DNA of 22,924 nucleotides, from contig JAJQDK010000061.1 in assembly GCA_021202245.1 (NCBI GenBank), positions 1 to 22,924 of the forward strand, read 5' to 3'. Source of the DNA: Clostridiales bacterium. GTDB taxonomy: Bacteria > Bacillota > Clostridia > Oscillospirales > Acutalibacteraceae. Shown here one piece after another: positions 14,174 through 22,047 of this stretch (positions are counted from its first letter, which is position 1; every line of letters starts with the position of its first letter). The notes under the pieces are model-generated. The model worked only from the letters and a program-made list of their open reading frames with translations, ran no database searches and was not told the DNA's origin. The position numbers and the translations under genes were made by a program.

Positions 14174-14202
14174 TTGCTAATTTTTAAAAATTATATTATA
14201 AT
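14174..14202 (+). promoter_or_regulatory. Promoter of the purine operon
   Basis: TTGCTA (14174-14179), 17-nt spacer, consensus TATAAT (14197-14202), 103 nt before the purC start. The leader contains a dyad (GTCACTT near 14213 with a following AAGGTGAC), but I see no purine riboswitch consensus. The AT-rich block 14044-14173 shows no other feature. Confidence 0.65.
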
Positions 14203-14305
14203 AGGTACATATGTCACTTGTCTTTAAGGTGACGGGTGCCGTTGTGTCTTAAAAATATCTTGTATTTTATGTTTTGGCTGAATGCCATACTATGGAGGAA
14301 TTATT

Positions 14306-15012
14306 ATGGAAAAGAAAGAGCTTCTTTATGAAGGAAAAGCAAAAAAAGTTTATTCAACCGAAAATCCCGATTACTGCATTGTGTCCTACAAGGACGACGC
14401 CACTGCATTTAACGGCGAGAAAAAGGGTACTATTATCGGCAAAGGCGTAGTAAACAACCGTATGAGCAACTATATGTTTAAATTGCTTGAAAAAGACGGC
14501 ATTGAACCGACTTTGTCGAAGAGCTCAACGACAGAGAAACCGTCCTCAAAATGGTTGAAATCGTGCCTTTGGAGGTTATCGTAAGAAACAAGGCTGCCGG
14601 CAGTCTTTCAAAGCGTCTCGGACTTCCCGAGGGTACGCCTATGAAAACTCCCGTTCTTGAGTTTTGCTATAAGGATGACGACCTCGGCGACCCGATGGTA
14701 AATGAATATCATATCCTTGCCGCAGAGTTTGCCACCAAAGAGGAAATTGACGCCATCACTTCTATGGCGCTCAAAATCAACGAGATTATGGTTGAGTTTT
14801 TCAAGGAATGTAAGGTGGATTTAATTGACTTTAAGATAGAGTTCGGAAGATATAAGGACAAAATTATCCTTGCTGATGAAATTTCACCGGATACCTGCCG
14901 CTTCTGGGATATTGATACTCAGGAAAAGCTCGATAAGGACCGTTTCCGCCGTGATATGGGCGGAGTTGAGGAAGCCTATGCCGAGATGATGAAGCGTATA
15001 GGTCTTGCTTAA
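14306..15012 (+). pseudogene. purC: SAICAR synthetase gene interrupted by a frameshift
   Basis: PurC makes SAICAR from CAIR, aspartate and ATP. The first part (14306-14584) starts MEKKELLYEGKAKKVY, with GGAGGA 6 nt upstream. It follows the family through NNRMSNYMFKLLEKDGIEPT, then runs into non-homologous residues and stops. The second part is in the next frame; it has an ATG at 14551 but matches the family from VEELNDRETVLKMVEIV (about 14515). It includes PLEVIVRNKAAGSL and DEISPDTCRFWD and ends at 15012. Joined, the product would be about 235 residues, normal for PurC. The usual PTHFVEEL segment is shortened at 14508-14515, consistent with loss of 4 nt from an ACTC-ACTTT type sequence. Because the rest of the operon is intact, a sequencing or assembly error is as likely as a true null. 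Confidence 0.85.
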
Positions 15013-15071
15013 GCAATCGAGTTATTTAATAATATAATAAGTAAAAATTTGAATAATCGGATGGTGGCACC

Positions 15072-16538
15072 TTGAATTTTTCTTTCGATAATTTTGCAAA
15101 AGAAGGTCTGCACGAGGAGTGCGGAGTATTCGGCATATTCAGCGACGGCTCAATCAATCCTGCCTATGCTTGCTATAACGGCCTTTTGGCTTTGCAGCAC
15201 AGGGGACAGGAAAGCTGCGGCATAGCTGTATCTGACGAAGGTGTAATTGATTATCACAAAAATATGGGCCTTGTAAGCGAGGTCTTTAATAACAGCATTC
15301 TCGATTCTCTCGGCGGACAAATGGGAATTTCCCACGTTCGCTATTCAACAGCAGGCGGCTCTGTGCTTGAAAACGCACAGCCGCTTGTTATGCGTTATGT
15401 AAAGGGCACCCTCTCGGTTGCTCATAACGGCAACCTCACAAATGCGCTTGAAATCAGACGTCAGTTTGAACAGCGGGGCGCAATTTTTCAAACGACCATT
15501 GATTCCGAGGTTATTGCGTATGTAATAGCTCGTGAGCGGCTCAAATGCCATACAGTTGAGGAAGCGGTTGCACGCACGATGAATGTTATCGAGGGCGCTT
15601 ATTCTTTGCTTGTTATGAGCCCGAGAAAGGTCATCGCCGCTCGTGACCCGCACGGATTCCACCCGCTGTGTATGGGCAAATACAATGATTCTATCGTTTT
15701 TGCAAGCGAAAGCGCGGCGCTCGATGCCTGCGGCGCAGAATTTGTTCGTGACATTGAGCCGGGAGAAATAGTTGTTGCCGACCACAACGGAGTCCGCAGC
15801 ATAAAGCCCCGGCTTGAAAAAGAGAGTAAAAAATCTCTCTGTATTTTTGAGTACATTTACTTTGCGCGCTCTGATTCGTTTATTGACGGAGTCAGTGTGT
15901 ATGAAGCACGAAAGCAGGCAGGACGTATTCTTGCCAGAACATACCCCGTTGAAGCCGATATGGTTATCGGCGTTCCCGAATCGGGAATTGACGCCGCAAT
16001 CGGCTACAGTGAGGAATCGGGTATTCCTTATGAAAAGGCTATTGTTAAAAACAGCTATATCGGCAGAACCTTTATCAAGCCGAGTCAAAAGGAAAGAATG
16101 AAAAGCGTAAGAATCAAGCTTAATCCGATTGCAGATATGGTTAGGGGCAAGCGGGTTATTATGATTGACGACAGCATTGTCAGAGGAACAACTGTTGACC
16201 GCATTGTTACAATGCTTAGGGAAGCCGGCGCAAAAGAGGTTCATATGCGCATAAGCTCGCCGCCGTTTTTGTGGCCCTGCTATTACGGCACTGATATACC
16301 CTCTCGAGGAGAGCTTATCGCCTGCAATCACACGGTTGAAGAAATCAAAGAGCTGAGCGGAGCCGATTCTCTCGGTTATCTTCCCGCCGAAAGCCTGCAC
16401 GAAATGATAAACTACGCTCCCATAGGCTTCTGTGACGGCTGCTTTACCGGCAATTATCCCGCCGCTGTTACCAAGGAAACCTTTAAGGGCAAGGAGCGCG
16501 GCGGTATGAACTTTTCGGATAAAAAGCAAAAAAAGTAA
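15072..16538 (+). CDS. purF: Amidophosphoribosyltransferase
   Basis: A 488-residue enzyme for the first committed step of purine synthesis: PRPP plus glutamine to phosphoribosylamine. The start is TTG at 15072 after GGTGG; no in-frame ATG is available. A 16-residue propeptide precedes the N-terminal nucleophile C17 (CGVFGIF). The glutaminase domain (17 to ~250) has HRGQES and HNGNLTN. The phosphoribosyltransferase domain carries the PRPP motif VIMIDDSIVRGTT (362-374). Cysteines C257, C403, C454 and C457 correspond to the four [4Fe-4S] ligands of the B. subtilis type enzyme, so the protein should be oxygen-sensitive. It lies 59 nt after purC and 24 nt before purB. Confidence 0.93.
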   Translation: MNFSFDNFAKEGLHEECGVFGIFSDGSINPAYACYNGLLALQHRGQESCGIAVSDEGVIDYHKNMGLVSEVFNNSILDSLGGQMGISHVRYSTAGGSVLENAQPLVMRYVKGTLSVAHNGNLTNALEIRRQFEQRGAIFQTTIDSEVIAYVIARERLKCHTVEEAVARTMNVIEGAYSLLVMSPRKVIAARDPHGFHPLCMGKYNDSIVFASESAALDACGAEFVRDIEPGEIVVADHNGVRSIKPRLEKESKKSLCIFEYIYFARSDSFIDGVSVYEARKQAGRILARTYPVEADMVIGVPESGIDAAIGYSEESGIPYEKAIVKNSYIGRTFIKPSQKERMKSVRIKLNPIADMVRGKRVIMIDDSIVRGTTVDRIVTMLREAGAKEVHMRISSPPFLWPCYYGTDIPSRGELIACNHTVEEIKELSGADSLGYLPAESLHEMINYAPIGFCDGCFTGNYPAAVTKETFKGKERGGMNFSDKKQKK

Positions 16539-16562
16539 AGAAATTTTGAAAGGATGTATATA

Positions 16563-17999
16563 ATGGCTAAAGATACCTATGAATCACCCTTGTCATCACG
16601 TTATGCAAGTAAGGAAATGAAATATATTTTTTCTCCCGATAAAAAATTTAAGACCTGGAGAAAGCTTTGGATTGCTCTTGCCGAGTCCGAAATGGAGCTC
16701 GGACTGCCTGTTACTCAGGAGCAAATTGACGAGATGAAGGCGCACGCCGACGATATTAACTATGAGGTTGCTCAGGAAAGGGAAAAGCTTGTTCGCCACG
16801 ACGTGATGTCCCACGTATACGCCTACGGCGTTCAGTGCCCCAAAGCCAAGGGTATTATTCATCTCGGCGCCACCTCGTGCTATGTGGGCGATAATACCGA
16901 TATTATCATTATGACAGAGGGCTTGCAGCTTATTAGAAACAAGCTTGTAACCGTAATCCGCAACCTTTCAAAATTTGCGGATAAATACAAGGATTTGCCT
17001 ACCCTCGCATTCACACATTTTCAGCCTGCACAGCCCACCACCGTCGGCAAAAGGGCAACTCTTTGGATTCAGGAGCTTTTAATGGACCTTGAGGATGTTG
17101 AGTATCAGCTTTCAAAGGCTAAGCTGCTCGGTTCAAAGGGCACAACGGGCACTCAGGCAAGCTTCCTTGAGCTTTTTGACGGTGACCACGAAAAATGCAA
17201 GCAGCTCGACCTGAAAATAGCCGAAAAAATGGGCTTTAAGTCCTGCTTCCCCGTGTCGGGACAGACATATTCCAGAAAGCTCGATTCGCAGTTTTTGAAC
17301 GTGCTTGCAGGCATAGCTCAGAGCGCCGCTAAATTTTCAAATGATATAAGGCTTCTTCAGCATCTCAAGGAGGTTGAGGAGCCGTTTGAAAAGAACCAGA
17401 TTGGCTCGTCCGCAATGGCTTATAAGCGCAATCCCATGCGCAGCGAACGCATAGGCTCACTTTCAAGATACGTTATGACAGACGTCCTCAACGGATATTT
17501 CACAACCGCAACTCAGTGGTTTGAAAGAACGCTCGATGATTCGGCAAACAAGCGTTTAAGTGTTCCCGAGGCTTTCCTTGCCGTTGACGGTATACTTTCT
17601 CTGTATGCCAATGTTGCCGACGGTCTTGTCGTTTATCCCAAGGTTATCGAACAGCACCTCAGAAAAGAGCTTCCGTTTATGGCAACCGAAAATATTATGA
17701 TGGATGCAGTTAAGAAGAGGGGAGCGGACAGGCAGCAGCTCCACGAGAGAATCCGTGTACATTCCATGGCGGCTTCCAAAGTAATCAAGGAGGAGGGCGG
17801 AGAAAACGACCTTTTGGAGCGAATCGCAAACGATGAGGCCTTCGGCGTTACTCTTGAAGAGCTTGAGGATATTTTGCAGCCCGAAAAATATACCGGCAGA
17901 GCTAAGGAACAGACTGAAGATTTTCTTAACGATACGGTTAATCCGGCGCTTGAAAAATATAAGGACATTGAATCGGATAAGCCCGAAATCAATGTTTAA
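16563..17999 (+). CDS. purB: Adenylosuccinate lyase
   Basis: A 478-residue enzyme that cleaves SAICAR to AICAR and adenylosuccinate to AMP, each with release of fumarate. The start at ATG 16563 is chosen over ATG 16554, because AAAGG (16549-16553) is too close to the latter. The fumarase/aspartase superfamily signature GSSAMAYKRNPMRSER (281-296) carries the catalytic serine, and HFQPAQPTT (152-160) the catalytic histidine. Length and C-terminal layout fit the longer PurB type. It is in operon with purF and purA. Confidence 0.93.
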   Translation: MAKDTYESPLSSRYASKEMKYIFSPDKKFKTWRKLWIALAESEMELGLPVTQEQIDEMKAHADDINYEVAQEREKLVRHDVMSHVYAYGVQCPKAKGIIHLGATSCYVGDNTDIIIMTEGLQLIRNKLVTVIRNLSKFADKYKDLPTLAFTHFQPAQPTTVGKRATLWIQELLMDLEDVEYQLSKAKLLGSKGTTGTQASFLELFDGDHEKCKQLDLKIAEKMGFKSCFPVSGQTYSRKLDSQFLNVLAGIAQSAAKFSNDIRLLQHLKEVEEPFEKNQIGSSAMAYKRNPMRSERIGSLSRYVMTDVLNGYFTTATQWFERTLDDSANKRLSVPEAFLAVDGILSLYANVADGLVVYPKVIEQHLRKELPFMATENIMMDAVKKRGADRQQLHERIRVHSMAASKVIKEEGGENDLLERIANDEAFGVTLEELEDILQPEKYTGRAKEQTEDFLNDTVNPALEKYKDIESDKPEINV

Positions 18000-18048
18000 C
18001 CTGTAATTTGTAAAATAATTCTGCACAGACAGAGAAGGAGTTTTTATT

Positions 18049-19326
18049 ATGGTAAAAGCAATCGTAGGCGCTAACTGGGGCGATGAGGGCAAGGGCAAAA
18101 TTACCGATGTTCTTGCAAATGACAGCGATATAGTTATACGCTTTCAGGGCGGAGCAAATGCAGGTCATACCATTGTCAATGATTACGGTAAATTTGCTTT
18201 GCATCAGCTTCCGTCAGGTGTCTTTCACCAAAATATAACGAATATAATCGGCAACGGAGTTGCTTTCAGCGTTGAAAATTTTGTAAATGAAATGGCTGAG
18301 CTCAAAAGCAGAGGCGTTCCCGAACCCAATATAATTATTTCCGACAGGGCGCAGGTGGTTATGCCGTACCACGTTGCCTTTGACTGCTATGAGGAGGAGC
18401 GTTTGGGCAAAAATTCTTTCGGCTCCACAAAGAGCGGTATTGCGCCGTTCTATTCCGATAAATACTCAAAAATCGGCTTTCAGATTAACGAGCTTTACGA
18501 TGATACCGATTCCCTGAAGGAAAAGATACACCACGCTCTTGAAATCAAGAACGCAACTCTCAAAAACCTTTACAATAAGCCCCCGATATCCGAGCAGGAA
18601 ATATTTGATAAGCTTATGGAATACAAGGAGCTTCTCGCTCCGTATGTGGGCGATGCTTTTACCTTTGTGCATAAAGCGATAAAAGAGGGAAAGAACATTC
18701 TTCTTGAGGGTCAGCTCGGCTCGCTCAAGGACACCGATTTCGGCATTTATCCTATGATCACCTCCTCCAACACCATTGCCGGCTACGGTGCAGTCGGAGC
18801 AGGTATTCCTCCCTATGAAATCAAGGAGGTTATAACGGTAGTTAAGGCATACTCAAGCGCAGTCGGTGCAGGAGAATTTGTTTCGGAAATTTTCGGAGAT
18901 GAAGCCGATGAGCTTCGCAGGCGCGGCGGCGACGGTGGCGAATTCGGCGCCACAACTGGCAGACCCCGCCGTATGGGTTGGCTTGACCTTGTGGCAACTC
19001 GCTACGGCTGTATGGTGCAGGGCGCAACTCAGGTTGCATTTACCGTGCTTGACGTTCTCGGCTATCTCGATGAAATTCCCGTTTGCGTAGGATATGAGCT
19101 TGACGGTGAGGTCATTGATTATTTCCCCTCAACCACCAAGCTTAAAAGATGCAAGCCCGTTTTAAAAAAGCTCAAGGGCTGGAAATGCTCAATTTCCGGC
19201 ATTACCGAATATGACAAGCTCCCTAAGGAGTGCCGTGATTACATTGAATTTGCAGAAAAGGAAATCGGCGTACCGATTACCATGGTTTCAAACGGCCCTG
19301 CAAGAAACGATATTATTTACAGATAA
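18049..19326 (+). CDS. purA: Adenylosuccinate synthetase
   Basis: A 425-residue GTP-dependent enzyme joining IMP and aspartate to adenylosuccinate, the first step to AMP. The N-terminal GDEGKGK loop (11-17) contains catalytic D12, and GGANAGHT (34-41) contains H40. Further family motifs are QLGSLKDTDFGIYPMITSS and TTGRPRRMGWLD. AAGGAG lies 8 nt before the ATG. It follows purB by 49 nt, so its product feeds directly into the PurB reaction. Confidence 0.95.
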   Translation: MVKAIVGANWGDEGKGKITDVLANDSDIVIRFQGGANAGHTIVNDYGKFALHQLPSGVFHQNITNIIGNGVAFSVENFVNEMAELKSRGVPEPNIIISDRAQVVMPYHVAFDCYEEERLGKNSFGSTKSGIAPFYSDKYSKIGFQINELYDDTDSLKEKIHHALEIKNATLKNLYNKPPISEQEIFDKLMEYKELLAPYVGDAFTFVHKAIKEGKNILLEGQLGSLKDTDFGIYPMITSSNTIAGYGAVGAGIPPYEIKEVITVVKAYSSAVGAGEFVSEIFGDEADELRRRGGDGGEFGATTGRPRRMGWLDLVATRYGCMVQGATQVAFTVLDVLGYLDEIPVCVGYELDGEVIDYFPSTTKLKRCKPVLKKLKGWKCSISGITEYDKLPKECRDYIEFAEKEIGVPITMVSNGPARNDIIYR

Positions 19327-19364
19327 ATTTATTCATATATGTTTTATAAAGGGGTGTGAATCCG

Positions 19365-20912
19365 ATGGAGAACAAGGAATTGGTAATTGTGTTGGATTTC
19401 GGCGGTCAGTATAATCAGCTGATTGCAAGACGAGTCCGTGAATGTAACGTGTATTGCGAAATTTTGCCCTACACGGTTGACATCGGCAGGATTAAAGCTT
19501 TATCTCCCAAGGGCATCATATTTACAGGCGGTCCCAACAGCGTTTATGATGAGAGCTCGCCGCATTACACCGAAGAAATTTTCAAGCTCGGAATACCCAT
19601 TCTCGGCATTTGCTACGGCTGTCAGCTCATGGCGTATTCTCTCGGCGGAGTTGTAACCCCCGCAGCAGATAATTCCTCAAGCGAATACGGTAAAACTCAG
19701 ACGTCATATAATAATTCAGATGTCTTATTCGGCGGACTTCCCGAAAACGGAATTTCCTGGATGAGTCACCGTGACTACATCAGCCGTGTTCCCGATGGCT
19801 TTACCGTGACCGCAAAAACCTCCGTCTGCCCCGTAGCCGCAATGTCCTGCCCGGAAAAAAAGCTCTACGGAGTTCAGTTCCACCCCGAGGTAAACCATAC
19901 CGATAACGGCAAGGCTATGCTCAAATCCTTTTTGTACAATGTGTGCGAATGTAAGGGCGAGTGGAAAATGGAAAGCTTCATAGATGCCACCGTTGCGCAG
20001 CTCAGGGAGCAGATAGGCGATAAAGGTGTTGTTCTGGGGCTTTCGGGCGGAGTGGATTCCTCAGTTGCCGCCGCACTTTTGAGCAAGGCGGTAGGCAGTC
20101 AGCTCACCTGCGTGTTTGTCGATCAGGGCTTAATGCGCAAGGATGAGGGCGATTTTGTAGAGGAAACCTTTACAAGGCTGTTTGATATGAATTTTGTCCG
20201 CATAAATTGTCAGGACGAATTTCTTGCAAAGCTCAGGGGCGTTGCCGACCCCGAAAGCAAGCGTAAAATTATCGGCACAGAGTTTTATAAGATATTTTGG
20301 GATAAAATTCGTGACAATTACGGCACAGGCTATTTTGCTCAAGGCACGATTTATCCGGACCGTATAGAAAGCGGAAAGGGCGATGCCGCAAAAATTAAAA
20401 CGCACCATAATCAGGTTGCAATTCCCGAGGACATAAGCTTTGAGGGCGTTATAGAACCCCTTAAGGACTTATTCAAGGACGAGGTGAGAGAGGTAGGCGA
20501 AAAGCTCGGACTGCCTCACGAACTTGTTTGGCGCCAGCCTTTTCCGGGGCCGGGACTCGGTGTGCGTGTAATCGGAGAAGTAACCGCCGAAAAGGTACGC
20601 ATTTTGCAGGAGGCAGACGCTATCCTCCGCGATGAGATGGATAAATGCGGCTATGCCGAGCAGATGAGCCAGTTTTTTGCCGTTCTTCCCGGAGTAAAAA
20701 CCGTCGGAGTTATGGGCGATGCTCGCACGTACGACGAGCTTGTGGCAATCCGTGCGGTTACCACCGACGATTTTATGACAGCCGATTGGGCAAAAATCCC
20801 CTACGATATCCTCGGCAGGGTTTCCAACCGAATCATAAACGAGGTCAGCCACGTCAACCGCGTTGTCTATGACATCACCTCCAAACCCCCCGGCACAGTG
20901 GAGTGGGAATAA
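19365..20912 (+). CDS. guaA: GMP synthase (glutamine-hydrolysing)
   Basis: A 515-residue enzyme converting XMP to GMP with glutamine and ATP. The class I glutaminase domain has nucleophile C83 (GICYG) and the histidine/glutamate pair of QFHPEV (H173, E175). The ATP pyrophosphatase domain has the PP-loop SGGVDSS (227-233), and the C-terminal dimerisation domain ends KPPGTVEWE. ATG 19365 is preferred over GTG 19356, because AAAGGGG (19348-19354) gives workable spacing only to the ATG. It is the last gene of the purine operon. No terminator is recognisable after the stop and accessory DNA starts at once, as expected if an island has inserted at the guaA 3' end. Confidence 0.95.
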   Translation: MENKELVIVLDFGGQYNQLIARRVRECNVYCEILPYTVDIGRIKALSPKGIIFTGGPNSVYDESSPHYTEEIFKLGIPILGICYGCQLMAYSLGGVVTPAADNSSSEYGKTQTSYNNSDVLFGGLPENGISWMSHRDYISRVPDGFTVTAKTSVCPVAAMSCPEKKLYGVQFHPEVNHTDNGKAMLKSFLYNVCECKGEWKMESFIDATVAQLREQIGDKGVVLGLSGGVDSSVAAALLSKAVGSQLTCVFVDQGLMRKDEGDFVEETFTRLFDMNFVRINCQDEFLAKLRGVADPESKRKIIGTEFYKIFWDKIRDNYGTGYFAQGTIYPDRIESGKGDAAKIKTHHNQVAIPEDISFEGVIEPLKDLFKDEVREVGEKLGLPHELVWRQPFPGPGLGVRVIGEVTAEKVRILQEADAILRDEMDKCGYAEQMSQFFAVLPGVKTVGVMGDARTYDELVAIRAVTTDDFMTADWAKIPYDILGRVSNRIINEVSHVNRVVYDITSKPPGTVEWE

Positions 20913-21107
20913 ATACAAGCTGCTCCCCTTTATTACGGGTATTGCTAAAAGAGAATGTAAAAATACAGATACTGTTGCCGACCCCTATTTTAGCCGCAAG
21001 GATTGTGCAATAATCGGATTTATTCGAGAGAATATAGAAAATAATTACAATAAGCATAATATCAACGATGGGGATAGCAATATAAAAAAGAATGAGATTG
21101 ATCTTTT
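20913..21107 (+). other. AT-rich spacer after guaA with a broken reading frame
   Basis: No gene start is visible. One frame is open from within guaA through to 21135 and reads protein-like after about 20950 (DPYFSRKDCAIIGFIRENIENN). It lacks a start and ribosome binding site, so it may be the tail of a decayed gene. I do not recognise it. Composition shifts to AT-rich at the guaA stop. Confidence 0.35.
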
Positions 21108-21257
21108 ATGTCTGATTTTAATGTTGATACGTTAGAAAATTGCCTCATTTTATTAGATTCTTCTAAGCCGTTTTTAAAGAAAGTGCAAATAAATGAGAAC
21201 GATTGCCCTGAGCCTTTTACACGTTCGGGTAATATTGCAAATGGAGAATATTATTGA
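21108..21257 (+). CDS. Small ORF coupled to the HNH endonuclease gene
   Basis: A 49-residue frame, MSDFNVDTLENCLILLDSS..., ending NGEYY. Its TGA overlaps the ATG of the endonuclease by one base (TGATG), suggesting translational coupling. The ribosome binding site is weak (GAG at a long distance). No motif is recognised. It could be a small regulatory or accessory protein, or the 3' remnant of a larger gene together with the open frame just upstream. Confidence 0.35.
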   Translation: MSDFNVDTLENCLILLDSSKPFLKKVQINENDCPEPFTRSGNIANGEYY

Positions 21258-21991
21258 TGAACAATCACGTCGAAAAAATATCTTATGTATCCGAAATTAC
21301 AGAAGCGTTGGAAGCATTGGACGGTATAGCTAAATTAAAGGAAATTTATGAATATATTGAAATGAGGAATCTACTTCCCGCAATTCATAATAACAGTAAT
21401 TGGCGAGATAATGTAAGAGCTACACTGCAAAGGCATTGCTCTCAAACAAAATCATATAGGGATGCTGAAGACTTATTTTATTCTGTTTACGGTTTAAAAG
21501 TGGGTATTTGGGGATTGCGATCATCTCAAAAAATTAACACTGATTTGACCCCATTGGAAAATCGCATTATTGAAAGCATAAACAATGATGAAAAAATTCA
21601 AGAAACCACCAAAGCTATGCTTATTGATGCCAGAAGAGGACAGGGATATTTTAGACAGCAGCTGTTGAAAAAATACAATAAATGTTTGATTACCGGTATT
21701 GACGACAGTCGACTTTTAATTGCCAGTCATATAAAGCCATGGTGTTCGGCTAATAACCGTGAAAGATTAAGTGTCGATAACGGTCTTATTTTATCCGCTT
21801 TATATGACCGCCTTTTTGATGAAGGTCTCATTTCTTTTGATAAGAATATGCACATCATAATTTCTGATAAATTAAGTAAATATAACAGGAAAATAATTTC
21901 AATAAACACCGAAAAACAATATATTAAAAATCCGTCAACTGAACTTAGGGTAAATATGGAATATCACAGAGATGTTGTATTTAAACATTAA
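21257..21991 (+). CDS. HNH endonuclease, probable restriction enzyme
   Basis: A 244-residue protein. The start ATG 21257 is preferred over TTG 21254 because GGAGA lies 9 nt upstream. Residues ~10-90 look like a winged-helix DNA-binding domain (ALDGIAKLKEIYEYIE, NWRDNVRATLQRHC, GIWGLRS). The C-terminal domain is the HNH_2 type: RGQGYFRQQLLKKY (127-140), C143 with ITG, ASHIKPW with catalytic H158, N175 in DNGLILS, and D188 in RLFDEGLISF. This architecture is common in restriction endonucleases, and a DNA adenine methyltransferase follows 56 nt later. The pair is therefore most likely a type II restriction-modification system. The recognition site cannot be read from the sequence. Confidence 0.82.
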   Translation: MNNHVEKISYVSEITEALEALDGIAKLKEIYEYIEMRNLLPAIHNNSNWRDNVRATLQRHCSQTKSYRDAEDLFYSVYGLKVGIWGLRSSQKINTDLTPLENRIIESINNDEKIQETTKAMLIDARRGQGYFRQQLLKKYNKCLITGIDDSRLLIASHIKPWCSANNRERLSVDNGLILSALYDRLFDEGLISFDKNMHIIISDKLSKYNRKIISINTEKQYIKNPSTELRVNMEYHRDVVFKH

Positions 21992-22047
21992 AAGCCTTTT
22001 CAAATAAGGGACTTGCCCTAAGTTATAGATTTTACGGAGGTTATGTT

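Noticed and set aside
14203..14305. Possible purine or PRPP riboswitch upstream of purC
   Set aside because: The leader is short, with one modest dyad and no terminator. I could not find the conserved core of the purine aptamer, so there is no support for calling one.
15345..16529. 394-codon open frame on the minus strand
   Set aside because: It lies wholly inside purF, has no recognisable domains and no upstream signals, and is a shadow of purF codon bias.
19356..19364. GTG 19356 as guaA start
   Set aside because: It would sit 1 nt after the AAAGGGG site; ATG 19365 has workable spacing and matches the family N-terminus.
21995..22025. Small dyad AGGG-n5-CCCT between the HNH and Dam genes as terminator
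   Set aside because: It is only 4 bp with no T-run; the two genes are more likely co-transcribed.
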